Source: Salinilacihabitans rarus (GTDB lineage Archaea > Halobacteriota > Halobacteria > Halobacteriales > Natrialbaceae). Taken from it: a stretch of 64,000 nt of DNA. The notes beneath the pieces were generated by a model. That model did no database searches. It saw only the letters and a list, made by a program, of their open reading frames with translations, and was not told the DNA's origin. This document shows, piece by piece, positions 1 to 9,118 of this stretch; the stretch's first letter is position 1; the number at the start of each line of letters is the position of its first letter. The translations under genes and the position numbers were made by a program. The DNA lies in the NCBI RefSeq assembly GCF_024296665.1, contig NZ_CP100762.1, positions 62,001 through 126,000 on the forward strand, in the 5' to 3' direction.

Positions 1-64
1 AGTAGTGGTACCCGTTCTTCTCGATGATGGGCGCCTCGAGCAGGGACTGCTTCAACTGATCCAT
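1..64 (-). CDS. hpt: Purine (hypoxanthine/guanine) phosphoribosyltransferase, N-terminal fragment
   Basis: Only the first 21 codons are in the window; the gene runs off the left edge. They read [21 protein letters not shown], starting at an ATG at 64. As I recall the family, this matches the conserved start of haloarchaeal HGPRTase-like proteins, which salvage hypoxanthine or guanine with PRPP to IMP or GMP in the cytoplasm. A TATA-like TTTTACT lies about 25 nt upstream on the minus strand, which would suit a leaderless transcript. The catalytic PRPP loop is outside the window, so the call rests on the N-terminus alone. Confidence 0.72.
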   Translation of the reverse strand, partial: MDQLKQSLLEAPIIEKNGYHY

Positions 65-87
65 GTCGTGGGTCGTGCCGTAGGAGA

Positions 88-94
88 GTAAAAG
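88..94 (-). promoter_or_regulatory. TATA-like box of the purine phosphoribosyltransferase gene
   Basis: The minus strand reads TTTTACT about 25 nt before the ATG at 64. This is the spacing expected for an archaeal TATA box of a leaderless transcript. The surrounding DNA is GC-rich, so the short AT run stands out. Confidence 0.4.
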
Positions 95-137
95 TTGACG
101 ATACGCGCGGGAACGGTGTCGAGCGTTCGCGTACCGC

Positions 138-710
138 TCAGTCGTCGGCGCCGTAACTGAGTTCGGGCGGCTTCTCGCCGTACCCCAGCCGCATGTTGCG
201 CTCGTGGTAGATGTGAGCGGTGGCGGCCGCGGTGAACGTCGTCGAGATGAACCCCGCCCACGCCAGATCCGACAGCAGCGTCAGCGGGTAGATGCCGAGC
301 CAGAGCGCGGCGACCAGCGCGCAACTGACCGCCCCCAGCGAGAGGTAGAGTTCGCGCCAGGCGAACTCGTGGCCCGGAACAATCTCGAGGTAGACGCTGA
401 CGTCGCGGGTCAGGTCCGTCGCCTCGATCACTCCCTCGTCGGCGTCGAACGAGAGGATCCCCGCCTCGTCCATCTTCGGGAGATGCGTCTGCTGGAGCGT
501 GGTGTAGACGCGCTTTCGTTGCTCCGGCGTGACGCCGTCGAGCGTGGTCTCGTACTCCCACGCGGCGACCTGCTGGGCGAGGTCGCCGAGTTCGACCGGC
601 CGGCCGTCCTGCTTGAGAAACTGGACCACGTACCGCCGGCGCTGGTTGCGCAGCACCTCGAATATCTCACCTTTCGTGAGCGTATCCCCTCCCGAGACGT
701 CGCCTATCAC
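138..710 (-). CDS. Haloarchaeal winged-helix protein with C-terminal membrane anchor (DUF7344-like)
   Basis: 190 residues from a GTG at 710. Residues ~10-105 form a winged-helix-like region ([14 protein letters not shown]... [12 protein letters not shown]...AGIL) of the type in haloarchaeal DUF7344 proteins, which are putative DNA-binding regulators. Residues ~118-165 contain two hydrophobic segments ([19 protein letters not shown] and [19 protein letters not shown]), so the protein probably sits in the membrane with the HTH facing the cytoplasm. The target is unknown. It is a single gene, in the same direction as the phosphoribosyltransferase downstream but separated by a promoter-like gap. 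The family name is from memory. Confidence 0.75.
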   Translation of the reverse strand: MIGDVSGGDTLTKGEIFEVLRNQRRRYVVQFLKQDGRPVELGDLAQQVAAWEYETTLDGVTPEQRKRVYTTLQQTHLPKMDEAGILSFDADEGVIEATDLTRDVSVYLEIVPGHEFAWRELYLSLGAVSCALVAALWLGIYPLTLLSDLAWAGFISTTFTAAATAHIYHERNMRLGYGEKPPELSYGADD

Positions 711-808
711 GTCACGACACCCCCACCCCGGTCGAAACCGGATTACAACCCATTAATTCGTGGCAGGAACGCCACCTATATAATTCTCTTGACGGTCGCG
801 AATTCCGA

Positions 809-1981
809 TCAGTTCGGTGTCGTGTCGGCGTCGAGAACGACCGACAGCGAGGCGGCGATCTCGTCGGCCAGCCCGTCTTTCGAGCCCTCGAACCGGGCGG
901 CGTCCGTGGCGTGGACGAGCAGCGCACGCGTCCGGTCCGACCCCATCACGCCCGCGTCGTTGGCGACGACGAACGCCGCGTCGATCCGCTCTAGGGTCTC
1001 GCGGGCGGCCTCGATCATCGCCTCGTCCTCGTCGGCGGTCTCGGTCTTGAACGCCACGATCGGCAGGTCCGGGCGGCGCTCGCGCACCTCGTCGACGAGT
1101 TTCGGCGTCGGCTCCAGTTCGAGCGTGAGCTCCTGTCCCGACCGGATCTTCTCGGGTCGGGCCTCGACGGTGTAGTCGCCGATCGCGGCCGCCGAGACCA
1201 GCGCGTCGGCGCCCTCGCTGGCCGCGAGCGTCGCATCGAGCATCTCCGCGGCGGTCTCGACCCGCCGGACGTCCGCGTACGGGACGTCGGGGCCGTCGTG
1301 GACGAGCGTCACGTCCGCCCCGCGGACGTAACAGGCCCGCGCGACCGCCCGCCCCATCTTCCCCGACGAGCGGTTCGTCAGCACGCGCACCGGGTCGATC
1401 GGCTCGCTGGTCGCCCCGCTCGTGACCACGACGCGCTCGCCGTCGAGCGGCCGGTCGCCGGCCGCGCGCGCGGCGTCGCAGACGATCGCCTCCTCGCTCG
1501 CGACCTTGGCTTTCCCCTCCTCGACCCGCGGGTCGACGAACGAGACGCCCCACGACTCGACGCGCTCGATCGCCTCGATCACGCCCGGGTGGTCGTACAT
1601 CGGCTCGTGCATCGCGGGCGCGATCACCACCGGCGTCCCCGACCCAAGCGCGGTCGTCGCACAGGTGGTGACCGGCGTGTCGTCGATCGCCGCGGCGATC
1701 TTCCCGACCGTGTTGGCCGTCGCCGGCGCGATCAGGAACACGTCGGCCCAGCCGTCGTCGCCGAAGAGGTCGACGTGCTCGACCGCGCCGGTGATCTCCG
1801 TGACCACCTCGCGGCCGGTGGCGAACTCGACCGACCACGGGTGAACGATCCCGCGTGCGCTGTCGCTCATCACACCCCGTACGTTCGCCCCCCGCCGTCG
1901 AAGCTCGTGGGCGAGTTCGACCGTCTTGACCGCCGCGATCGACCCCGTCACCCCGAGTACGACGTTGACTCCGTCCAGCAT
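809..1981 (-). CDS. coaBC: Bifunctional phosphopantothenoylcysteine decarboxylase / phosphopantothenate-cysteine ligase
   Basis: 390 residues from an ATG at 1981. The N-terminal flavoprotein half (CoaC, ~1-175) has the FMN-binding start GVTGSIAA (residues 10-17), the decarboxylase His in HPW (H47), APATANT (85-91) and a substrate-clamp motif PAMHEPMY (122-129). The C-terminal half (CoaB, ~181-390) begins VVVTSGATSEPID and includes LTNRSSGKMG and a conserved AFKTET. Together they convert 4'-phosphopantothenate to 4'-phosphopantetheine, using CTP or another nucleotide and cysteine, for coenzyme A synthesis. Length is normal for the fused enzyme. In PAMHEPMY a His stands where many homologues have Asn. 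Confidence 0.95.
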   Translation of the reverse strand: MLDGVNVVLGVTGSIAAVKTVELAHELRRRGANVRGVMSDSARGIVHPWSVEFATGREVVTEITGAVEHVDLFGDDGWADVFLIAPATANTVGKIAAAIDDTPVTTCATTALGSGTPVVIAPAMHEPMYDHPGVIEAIERVESWGVSFVDPRVEEGKAKVASEEAIVCDAARAAGDRPLDGERVVVTSGATSEPIDPVRVLTNRSSGKMGRAVARACYVRGADVTLVHDGPDVPYADVRRVETAAEMLDATLAASEGADALVSAAAIGDYTVEARPEKIRSGQELTLELEPTPKLVDEVRERRPDLPIVAFKTETADEDEAMIEAARETLERIDAAFVVANDAGVMGSDRTRALLVHATDAARFEGSKDGLADEIAASLSVVLDADTTPN

Positions 1982-2074
1982 TCGTGTGAGATTGCCGGCG
2001 AGCCCCCATTAACTCTAGCGCTCGCGCTCGCACCTGAACGGCTATGGTGCTGGCGACGGTCACCTGAGACAGCC

Positions 2075-3259
2075 GTGACCGTCTACCGAACCGAACGGGG
2101 ACTCCGCCACGCGTTCAGGGACGTCCTCAACTTCTACTACCCGGACTGCATCGACGCGACCTACGGCGGCTACGTCGCGCAACTCGACGAGCGCGACGGC
2201 CACGTCTACGACGCCCGGTCGAGACACCTCGTGGCGACCGCCCGCGGGGTACACAACTTCGCCCTCGGCGTCCTCGAAGACGGGCCGACGTGGTGTCGCG
2301 CCGCGGCCGAACACGGCCTCACGTTCCTCCGGACGGCCCACTGGGACGCCGACCGCGGGGGGTACGACTGGCTGCTCGAGGGCCGCGAGACCGTCGACGC
2401 GACGCGACACGCCTACGGCCACGCGTTCGTCGTGCTGGCCTGCGCCCGCGCCCACGAGGCGGGGATCTCCGGCGCGCTGGCCGAACTCGAACGCGCCGCC
2501 GGCGTCCTCGAAGACCGGTTCTGGGAACCCGCGTACGACCGCTTCGCCGACCGGGCCGACCCCGCGTGGGACGCCCTCGTCCCCTACCGCGGGCAGAACG
2601 CCAACATGCACGCCTGCGAGGCGTACCTCGCGGCCCACGAGGCGACCGGCGAGGAGGCCCACCTCGAGCGCGCGCTCGCCGTCGCCGACACGATCACCCG
2701 CGAGGCCGCCGCAGAGACCGACGGCCGCCTCTGGGAGCACTTCACCGAGGGGTGGGAGCCGAACCTCGATCACAACCGCGACGATCCCGAACACCGGTTC
2801 CGCCCGTGGGGCTACCAGCCGGGCCACCACCTCGAGTGGGCGAAACTGCTCCTCGCGCTCGACGAGCACGCGTCGGAGCCGTGGCTCGAACCGCGCGCCC
2901 GCGAACTGTTCGACGTCGCCGTCGAGATCGGCTGGGACGACGAGCACGGCGGCTTCTACTACACCGCCGACGCCGACGGCGACCCCGTCGTCGCGGACAA
3001 GTACGGCTGGGTCCACGCGGAGGGGATCGGCGCGAGCGCGCTGCTCGCCGCCCGCGACGACGACTACCGCGAGTGGTACGACCGGCTGTGGGAGTACGCG
3101 ACGACCCACCTCATCAACCCGCGCTACGGCAACTGGTACGAACGTCTCGCACGCGATCACGCGCGCGACGGGCCGAACCGCGGGGTCGAGGTCGAACCCG
3201 GCTACCACCCGCTGTCGAACTACCGGGTCGCGACGGGCGTCGTCGACGACCTCGCGTGA
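2075..3259 (+). CDS. AGE family epimerase/isomerase (N-acylglucosamine 2-epimerase-like)
   Basis: 394 residues from a GTG at 2075. The frame stays open much further upstream, but that part is Arg/Pro-rich antisense of coaBC, so I chose the GTG before VYRTERGLRHAF. The protein has the (alpha/alpha)6-barrel signatures of the AGE family: YGHAFVVLACARAHEAG, QNANMHACEAYLA, PWGYQPGHHLEWAKLLL and DEHGGFYYTADADG. Conserved His residues in GHAF, NMHA, GHHLEW and HAEG would be active-site residues. Relatives epimerise or isomerise aldoses; the substrate here cannot be predicted. No obvious operon partner. Confidence 0.88.
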   Translation: MTVYRTERGLRHAFRDVLNFYYPDCIDATYGGYVAQLDERDGHVYDARSRHLVATARGVHNFALGVLEDGPTWCRAAAEHGLTFLRTAHWDADRGGYDWLLEGRETVDATRHAYGHAFVVLACARAHEAGISGALAELERAAGVLEDRFWEPAYDRFADRADPAWDALVPYRGQNANMHACEAYLAAHEATGEEAHLERALAVADTITREAAAETDGRLWEHFTEGWEPNLDHNRDDPEHRFRPWGYQPGHHLEWAKLLLALDEHASEPWLEPRARELFDVAVEIGWDDEHGGFYYTADADGDPVVADKYGWVHAEGIGASALLAARDDDYREWYDRLWEYATTHLINPRYGNWYERLARDHARDGPNRGVEVEPGYHPLSNYRVATGVVDDLA

Positions 3260-3265
3260 TCGGGC

Positions 3266-4003
3266 TCAGCGACCCTCGACGTCGGGGTGCATCGTCGGCC
3301 CCTCGTCGAGCGGTTCCGCGAAGGCGTCGAGCATCGTCCGGCGGGCGCGCGCGTCGCGCCGCCGTCGCTCCTCCTCGTCGATCTCCTCGCAGGCCGGGGG
3401 CACCTCGCGACCGCGGCCGGTGAAGTAGCCCTCGGGGGCGACCCAGTCGTTGTAGAAGGGGACTCCGGCGTCGTGGATGGCCGCGAGGGCGACCTTCGCG
3501 CCGTGGCCCGCGGCGACGATCGCCTGGTGGGGTTCGCCCGCGAGTCGGCCGGCGGCGTAGACGCCGTCGACGGCGGTGCGACCGGCCTCGTCGACCGCGA
3601 CGAAGTACTTGTGTCCGCGCTGGCTGCGCCCGACGTCGAGGGGGACGAGGTACTCGCTGTCGGGCCACGAGGCGGCGATCACGCGCCGGGCCTCGATTCG
3701 CTCGCCCGACGCCGTGACGAGTTCGAAGCCCGCTTCGAGGTCGGCCGCGTCCCGCCGCGTCGCCTCGACGACCCGACCGGATTCGAACGCGGCGCCGGCT
3801 TCGACGGCCCCGTCGCGAGCCAGTTGCAGGTAGCGCCGGGCGTCGATCCCGTGGGGGAACCCGGGGTAGTTCTCGAGGCTGGCGTTGCGCGCGAGGATCG
3901 ACTCGTCGCCCGCGACGACGAGCGTGTCCAGTTCGGCGCGGGCGGCGTAGGTGGCCGCGGCGAGTCCGGCGACGCCGCCGCCGACGATGCAGACGTCTCG
4001 CAT
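3266..4003 (-). CDS. NAD(P)/FAD-dependent oxidoreductase, thioredoxin-reductase-like but lacking the redox CxxC
   Basis: 245 residues from an ATG at 4003. The N-terminus has the FAD Rossmann motif GGGVAGLAAATYAAR (8-22), and the second FAD motif VYAAGRLAGEPHQ lies near residue 170. It aligns with the ends of thioredoxin reductases but is shorter than the usual 310-340 residues. There is no CxxC dithiol in the middle and no clear NADPH-binding Rossmann insert. Classical thioredoxin reductase activity is therefore unlikely, and a small flavoprotein reductase or electron-transfer role is more plausible. It converges on the epimerase gene with a 6-nt gap. Confidence 0.82.
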   Translation of the reverse strand: MRDVCIVGGGVAGLAAATYAARAELDTLVVAGDESILARNASLENYPGFPHGIDARRYLQLARDGAVEAGAAFESGRVVEATRRDAADLEAGFELVTASGERIEARRVIAASWPDSEYLVPLDVGRSQRGHKYFVAVDEAGRTAVDGVYAAGRLAGEPHQAIVAAGHGAKVALAAIHDAGVPFYNDWVAPEGYFTGRGREVPPACEEIDEEERRRRDARARRTMLDAFAEPLDEGPTMHPDVEGR

Positions 4004-4097
4004 GGAGGGTCGTTGCTCGCGGACGGGCTATAACCCGTCGGCTCCGGCCGGTCGGCGAAACGGTAATCCTTACGTCGGGACCCGACATATCCGCGGT

Positions 4098-4619
4098 GTG
4101 GACAGAATCCTCGTCAGTACGGTCGTCTACCGTCCGCCCGAGGAGGTCTTCCCGTACGTCCGGTCGTTCACCGACTATCCGCGGTACACCGAGTACCTGA
4201 AGGAGGTGACCAGACACGGCGACGGGGGACCGGGGACGCTGTACGACCTCCGGTTCGCGTGGTGGAAACTCGGCTACACGGTCCGGTCGGAAGTGATCGA
4301 CGTCACCCCGCCGGAGTCCATCGAGTGGCGACTCGCCAGGGACGTCGACGCCGAGGGCGAGTGGCGGGTCGTCCCCGAACCCGAGTCGGCGCCGGCCGAC
4401 GAGGAGACCGCAAGCAGGCTCTACTTCGAGGCCGTCTACGACCCGCACTCGGCCGACGAGGACACCATCTCGCTGCCGCGGTTCGTCTCGCTGGGGTGGG
4501 TGATCGACAAGGTCAGGCCGCGAGTGCTCGAAGAGGCCCAGCGGGTCCTCTCGCGGCTTGTCGCCGACGTCGAGGGCGAACCGCGCGAGGTCGAACTCAC
4601 CCTCCACGACCGGCCCTGA
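4098..4619 (+). CDS. SRPBCC (START/polyketide cyclase-like) family protein
   Basis: 173 residues from a GTG at 4098 (VDRILVSTVVYRPPEEVF). The first strand, the helix pair PPEEVFPYVRSFTDYPRY and the C-terminal helix EEAQRVLSRLVADVE fit the helix-grip fold of ligand-binding SRPBCC proteins, as in haloarchaeal polyketide-cyclase-like families. A GTG two bases upstream is in another frame. The open frame continues further 5' but through antisense of the flavoprotein gene. Ligand and function are unknown; such proteins usually bind lipids or hydrophobic metabolites in the cytoplasm. Confidence 0.82.
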   Translation: MDRILVSTVVYRPPEEVFPYVRSFTDYPRYTEYLKEVTRHGDGGPGTLYDLRFAWWKLGYTVRSEVIDVTPPESIEWRLARDVDAEGEWRVVPEPESAPADEETASRLYFEAVYDPHSADEDTISLPRFVSLGWVIDKVRPRVLEEAQRVLSRLVADVEGEPREVELTLHDRP

Positions 4620-4715
4620 CCGCGGTGCCGGACGCCGGATAGTAACCCACTTAGCTCTCCGCAAAAAGAAAGGGGGTATGAGACCGGCCGTGGACCGTCG
4701 TCCGGTGATCGCACC

Positions 4716-6053
4716 GTGCGCGTGATCGTCGTGGGCGCAGGCGAGGTCGGGACGAACATCGCCGCCAGCCTCGCCGACGAGCACGACGTCGTCGTGGTCG
4801 ACCGAGACCCCGAGCGCATCGACGCGATCACCTACTCGCTGGACGTGCTGGCGATCGAAGGCGACGGCACGTCGCTCGAAGTTCTGGAGGAGGCCGGCAT
4901 CGACAGCGCGGAGATGGTCATCGCGAGCACCGACGTCGACGAGACGAACATCGTCGTCTGCGGCGCGGCCAAGACGGTCGACGACCCGTTCACGATCGCC
5001 CGGGTGAAGAAGACGGACCTGCTGCGGACGTGGGAGCGCTCGGAGGGCGCCTTCGGCGTCGACTTCATGGTCGCGACCGACCTGCTCACCGCCCAGGCGA
5101 TCGTCCGCATCGCCGGCCTGCCGGGGGCCCACGACGTCGACACGTTCGCGAACGGCCTCGTCCACATGGCGGAGTTCGAGGTCCGCGAGGAGAGCCCGAT
5201 CGCCGGCCAGACTGTCTCGGAGGCCGACCGGTTCGAGTCGCTGACGTTCGCGGCGATCATCAGCGACGAGGAGGTGGCGATCCCGTCGGGCGACACCGCC
5301 ATCCGCGACGGCGACAACGTCGTCGTCATCGGCTCGCCCGAGAGCGTCCGCGACTTCGCCAGCGACCTCACTCCCGCGCCGACGCTCGAAGACGCCGACG
5401 AGATAGTCATCGTCGGCGGGAGCGAGATCGGCTACCAGACCGCGCGGCTGTTCGAGGAAGAGGGACTCTCGCCGCGGTTGATCGAGCGCGACCACGCCCG
5501 CGCGCGGGAACTCTCCGAACGGCTCCCGAACACGCTCGTCCTCGAGAGCGACGCGACCGACATCGACTTCCTCGTCCGCGAGCACGTCGGCGAGTCCGAC
5601 ATCGTCGTCGGGTGCCTCGACAGCGACGAGAAGAACCTGCTGGTCTCGCTGCTGGCCAAGCGGGTCGGCGTCGACCGGACCGTCGGCGTCGTCGAGTCCG
5701 GCGAGTACGTCGACCTCTTCGAGGCCGTCGGCGTCGACGTCGCGATCAACCCCCGGATCGTCACCGCCGAGGAGATCACCCGCTTCACTCGCGAGGAGTC
5801 GACCGAGAACGTCGCCATCCTCGAATCCGACCGCGCGGAGGTCCTCGAGTTCGAGATCGACCGCGACAGCCTGCTGTTCGGCAACCGCATCGGCGAGGCG
5901 ATGGGCAACCTCCCCGACGGCGTCGTCCTCGGGGCCATCTCCCGCAACGGCGACCTCATCACCCCGCGCGGGGAGACGGTCGTCGAACTCGGGGACCACG
6001 TCGTCGTCTTCGTCGACACGCGGGTCCTCGACGAAGTGACGTCGGCGCTGTGA
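4716..6053 (+). CDS. trkA: Trk-type potassium uptake regulatory subunit TrkA
   Basis: 445 residues from a GTG at 4716. It has two tandem TrkA-N/TrkA-C (RCK) units. The first nucleotide-binding motif is VVGAGEVGTNIAASL (5-19), and the second starts at EIVIVGGSEIGYQTARL (~231-247). Each is followed by a C-terminal RCK-C lobe, for example EFEVREESPIAGQTV and EFEIDRDSLLFGNRIG. TrkA binds NAD(H) and ATP on the cytoplasmic face of the TrkH channel and gates K+ uptake, which is central to the salt-in strategy. No trkH gene is adjacent. Confidence 0.93.
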   Translation: MRVIVVGAGEVGTNIAASLADEHDVVVVDRDPERIDAITYSLDVLAIEGDGTSLEVLEEAGIDSAEMVIASTDVDETNIVVCGAAKTVDDPFTIARVKKTDLLRTWERSEGAFGVDFMVATDLLTAQAIVRIAGLPGAHDVDTFANGLVHMAEFEVREESPIAGQTVSEADRFESLTFAAIISDEEVAIPSGDTAIRDGDNVVVIGSPESVRDFASDLTPAPTLEDADEIVIVGGSEIGYQTARLFEEEGLSPRLIERDHARARELSERLPNTLVLESDATDIDFLVREHVGESDIVVGCLDSDEKNLLVSLLAKRVGVDRTVGVVESGEYVDLFEAVGVDVAINPRIVTAEEITRFTREESTENVAILESDRAEVLEFEIDRDSLLFGNRIGEAMGNLPDGVVLGAISRNGDLITPRGETVVELGDHVVVFVDTRVLDEVTSAL

Positions 6054-6059
6054 GCCGGT

Positions 6060-6650
6060 CTAGGCCGCCGGCTCGCCGCCGTAACGCATGAAGAAGTAGA
6101 CGAGCGCCAGCGTCGAGACCATCCCGGCGACGGTGGCGATGAGCAGCGTGTACGCGGCGTCCGGGATGGCGGAGACGGGACCGGCGGCCGCCTCGCCGCC
6201 GCCACCCTCGGCGACCTCGATCGTCCCTTCCATCCCGAGGCTGAGGTGGGGGTCGCAGTGGAACGCGTAGGTCCCCTCGACCTCGAACGTGTGCTCGACC
6301 TCGAATCCCGAGTTCTCGATCGGCATGTGCCCCTCCCAGTCGGAGTCGTCGGGTTGCTCGGTGACGTTGATGTTGTGGTTGTCGGTCTCCCAGACGAACA
6401 GCACCGTCGTTCCGGGCGCGATCGAGAGCGGACTCTCGGTGCCCGGTTCGTAGGCGTAATCGACCAGTTCGACCGTCTCGGCACCGCCACCGCCGGCGTC
6501 GCCTTCTTGGCCGCCGCCGCCGTCCTGCCCGCCGCCGTCGCCGTCTTCCTGTGCGGCGCCGGTCGCGCTCGCGGCGGCGGCCGCGGCCGCGCCGGCCGAC
6601 CCGACGAGGAACCCCCGTCGGGAGAGCGCGTCGTCCTCGCGTGGGTCCAT
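6060..6650 (-). CDS. Halocyanin/plastocyanin-like blue copper protein, Tat-exported and membrane anchored
   Basis: 196 residues from an ATG at 6650. A Tat signal (SRRGFLVG, residues ~10-17) is followed by an Ala-rich hydrophobic core and a Gly/Asp-rich linker (~35-58). The cupredoxin domain (~60-150) has type 1 copper ligands: His in DNHNIN, Cys in FHCDPH, His in DPH, and Met in SLGM. A single C-terminal membrane helix (PDAAYTLLIATVAGMVSTLALVYFF) ends in a short cytoplasmic tail. It probably carries electrons on the outer face of the membrane. The combination of Tat signal and C-terminal anchor recalls CbaD/halocyanin-type proteins, but no terminal oxidase genes are nearby. Confidence 0.9.
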   Translation of the reverse strand: MDPREDDALSRRGFLVGSAGAAAAAAASATGAAQEDGDGGGQDGGGGQEGDAGGGGAETVELVDYAYEPGTESPLSIAPGTTVLFVWETDNHNINVTEQPDDSDWEGHMPIENSGFEVEHTFEVEGTYAFHCDPHLSLGMEGTIEVAEGGGGEAAAGPVSAIPDAAYTLLIATVAGMVSTLALVYFFMRYGGEPAA

Positions 6651-6756
6651 GTCCGCCCTAGCACCGTCGGAACGGAAACCTCTGTTCCCACGTTCAGGCC
6701 GCGCTACCGGTCGGATTCGGAGACAGTCGCGGTCGAGTGACGGAGTCGCCCGCCGC

Positions 6757-7824
6757 TCAGAGCGCGTAGTCGTGCTCGCCGTCCTCGCTCTCGAGGAACG
6801 CCGTCAGGAGGTCGATCGTCGCCGCGACGTCGTCGACGTGGGCCGTCTCGGTGACGGTGTGGAGGTACCGCGTCGGGACGGAGATGGCGCCGACCGGCTT
6901 CGCCCCCGCGGTGTGCTGGAAGCCCGCGGTGTCGGTGCCGCCGGCGGGCAGCACCTCGAACTGGTGGTCGATCCCCTCGGCCTCGGCGACCGAGCGCAGC
7001 CGTCGGTGGACCTTCGGGCTGGTGATGACGCTCGAGTCTTTGAGTTTGATCGCCGTCCCCGCGCCGAGGCTGGTGACGTACTCGCCCTCGTCGAACTCGG
7101 GGACGTCGTTGGCGACGGTCACGTCCAGCGCGACCGCGAGGTCGGGGTCGACGTCGACGCCGAGCGCCCGCGCCCCGCGCAGGCCGACCTCCTCCTGGAC
7201 GGTCGCACAGAAGTGGATCGTCACGTCGGGGTCTTCGATCCGGCGGGCGGCTTCGAGCATCGCGAACAGGCAGACCCGGTCGTCGAGGGCCTTCCCCGTG
7301 ACCGTCTCGCCGACGAGTTCGGTCGTCCCGGCCATCGTCACGAGGTCACCCGGCGAGACGCGCTCGCGGACCTCCTCGACGGGGAGGCCGACGTCGACGA
7401 AGACGTCCTCGACTTCGGGCGGCGTCTCGCGCTCTTCTTCGTCCAGGGTGTGCGGCGGCGGGGAGCCGATCACGCCGGGGAGGTCGCCGTCCTCGGTGTG
7501 GACCGTCACGCGCTGGGCCTTGAGGACGCGGGCGTCCCACCCGCCCAGCGCGTCGAGTTCGAGGAAGCCGAACTCGCCTTCCTTGCCGCGGACGTGCCGG
7601 ACCATGAAGCCGATTTCGTCCATGTGTGCGGCGACCGCGACCGAGTACTCCGAGTCGCCGTCGAGCGTCCCGACGACGTTCCCCATCGCGTCGGTGCGGA
7701 CGCGGTCGACGCTCGCCTCGAACTCCCGGCGCACGAGGTCGCGAACCCGGTCCTCGTAGCCGGGGACGCCACGTTCTTCGGTCAGTTCGGTGAGTAACTC
7801 GAGGTCGAACGGAGCGGTCGTCAT
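6757..7824 (-). CDS. M42 family metallopeptidase (tetrahedral aminopeptidase / endoglucanase M-like)
   Basis: 355 residues starting at ATG 7824 (MTTAPFDLELLTELTEERG); an ATG at 7911 is in frame but adds a non-conserved 29-residue Arg-rich leader. The dimetal site residues are visible: VAAHMDEIGF (His-Met-Asp), DDRVCLFAML, TVQEEVGLRGA (catalytic Glu-Glu) and ALDVT. Members form dodecameric cytoplasmic aminopeptidases that trim peptides released by the proteasome. Length is typical. It stands alone and is divergent from the thiolase gene. Confidence 0.92.
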   Translation of the reverse strand: MTTAPFDLELLTELTEERGVPGYEDRVRDLVRREFEASVDRVRTDAMGNVVGTLDGDSEYSVAVAAHMDEIGFMVRHVRGKEGEFGFLELDALGGWDARVLKAQRVTVHTEDGDLPGVIGSPPPHTLDEEERETPPEVEDVFVDVGLPVEEVRERVSPGDLVTMAGTTELVGETVTGKALDDRVCLFAMLEAARRIEDPDVTIHFCATVQEEVGLRGARALGVDVDPDLAVALDVTVANDVPEFDEGEYVTSLGAGTAIKLKDSSVITSPKVHRRLRSVAEAEGIDHQFEVLPAGGTDTAGFQHTAGAKPVGAISVPTRYLHTVTETAHVDDVAATIDLLTAFLESEDGEHDYAL

Positions 7825-7954
7825 GCTCTCCCGTGGGAAATCGGCGGGCATAAACCCCCTGAAACCCCGCACTCGGTGCCGGAACCCCGGCGTCGTCGTG
7901 TCGGTTTCCATACCAACCGCGGAGTATTAACGGATCGACGGGGTACGGTGTAGT

Positions 7955-9118
7955 ATGAGCGACGTACGAGTCGCCGGCGTCGGGCTGACGCCGTTCGGGT
8001 CCACTCCCGAACGGACGGGACGGGACCTCTTCGCGGAGGCGAGCATCGAGGCGTTCGAGGACGCCGGCGTCCCCCGCGAGGACGTCGAGGCCGTTCTCTA
8101 CGGCAACTTCATGGGCGAACTCGCCGAACATCAGGGTCACCAGGGCCCGCTGATGGCCGAGGCCGCCGGCGTTCAGGCGGGCGCGACCCGCTACGAGGCC
8201 GCCTGCGCCTCCAGCGCGGCCGCCGTCCGCGACGCGACGATCCGAATCCGCAGCGGCGAGGCCGACGTGTTGCTCGTCGGCGGCACCGAGCGGATGACGA
8301 ACCTCGGCACCGCGGGCGCGACCGAGGCGCTCGCCATCGCCGCCGACGACCTCTGGGAGGTGCGCGCGGGGATGACCTTCCCCGGCGCCTACGGGCTGAT
8401 GGCCCGGGCGTACTTCCGGGAGTTCGGGGGCGACCGCGAGGACCTCGCACACGTCGCGGTGAAAAACCACGAGCACGCGATCCCCAACGACAAGGCCCAG
8501 TACCAGCGGGCGATCACCGTCGAGGACGTCCTGGAGGCGCCGATGGTCGCCTCGCCGCTCGGACTGTACGACTCCTGTCCCATCTCCGACGGGGCGAGCG
8601 CCGCGGTGCTCGTCAGCGAGTCGTACGCCGAGGAGCACGACCTCGACGCGCCGGTCGCGATCACGGGGTCGGGCCAGGGCGGCGACCGCATGGCGCTGCA
8701 CGACCGCGACCACCTCGCCCGGACGCCGGCGGCCGATCAGGCCACCGCGGCGGCCTACGACGACGCCGGCGTCGGCCCGGCGGACGTCGACGTCGTCGAG
8801 GTCCACGACTGTTTCACCATCGCGGAGGTCCTCGCCATCGAGTCGCTCGGCCTCGCCGACGTCGGCGAGGGGATCACGGCGGCCCGGGACGGCTACACGA
8901 CCGCCGACGGCGAGGTGCCGGTGAACCTCTCCGGCGGGCTGAAAGCGAAAGGCCACCCCGTCGGCGCCACCGGCACCTCACAGATCGTCGAACTCACGAA
9001 GCTCCTGCGCGGCGACCACCCCCACAGCGGGGCCGTCGACGGCTCGGTCGCGGTCGCACACAACGCGGGCGGGACGGTCGCCTCCTGCATGGTGCACGTA
9101 CTGGAGGTGGGACGATGA
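7955..9118 (+). CDS. Thiolase family protein (acetyl-CoA acetyltransferase-like)
   Basis: 387 residues from an ATG at 7955. The nucleophilic Cys is in EAACASSAAA, the His in VEVHDCFTIAE, and the C-terminal active-site loop is GGLKAKGHPVGATG, which retains the GHP motif. Haloarchaeal thiolases of this group condense or cleave acyl-CoAs and act with a DUF35 OB-fold partner. The next gene, overlapping by 4 nt (ATGA), is exactly such a partner, so the two are probably co-translated as a complex. The route could be mevalonate or beta-oxidation; this cannot be decided from the sequence. Confidence 0.92.
   Translation: MSDVRVAGVGLTPFGSTPERTGRDLFAEASIEAFEDAGVPREDVEAVLYGNFMGELAEHQGHQGPLMAEAAGVQAGATRYEAACASSAAAVRDATIRIRSGEADVLLVGGTERMTNLGTAGATEALAIAADDLWEVRAGMTFPGAYGLMARAYFREFGGDREDLAHVAVKNHEHAIPNDKAQYQRAITVEDVLEAPMVASPLGLYDSCPISDGASAAVLVSESYAEEHDLDAPVAITGSGQGGDRMALHDRDHLARTPAADQATAAAYDDAGVGPADVDVVEVHDCFTIAEVLAIESLGLADVGEGITAARDGYTTADGEVPVNLSGGLKAKGHPVGATGTSQIVELTKLLRGDHPHSGAVDGSVAVAHNAGGTVASCMVHVLEVGR

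Noticed and set aside
3114-5999. 961-codon minus-strand frame across trkA and neighbours
   Set aside because: Pure antisense shadow of trkA, the SRPBCC gene and the flavoprotein; no domain.
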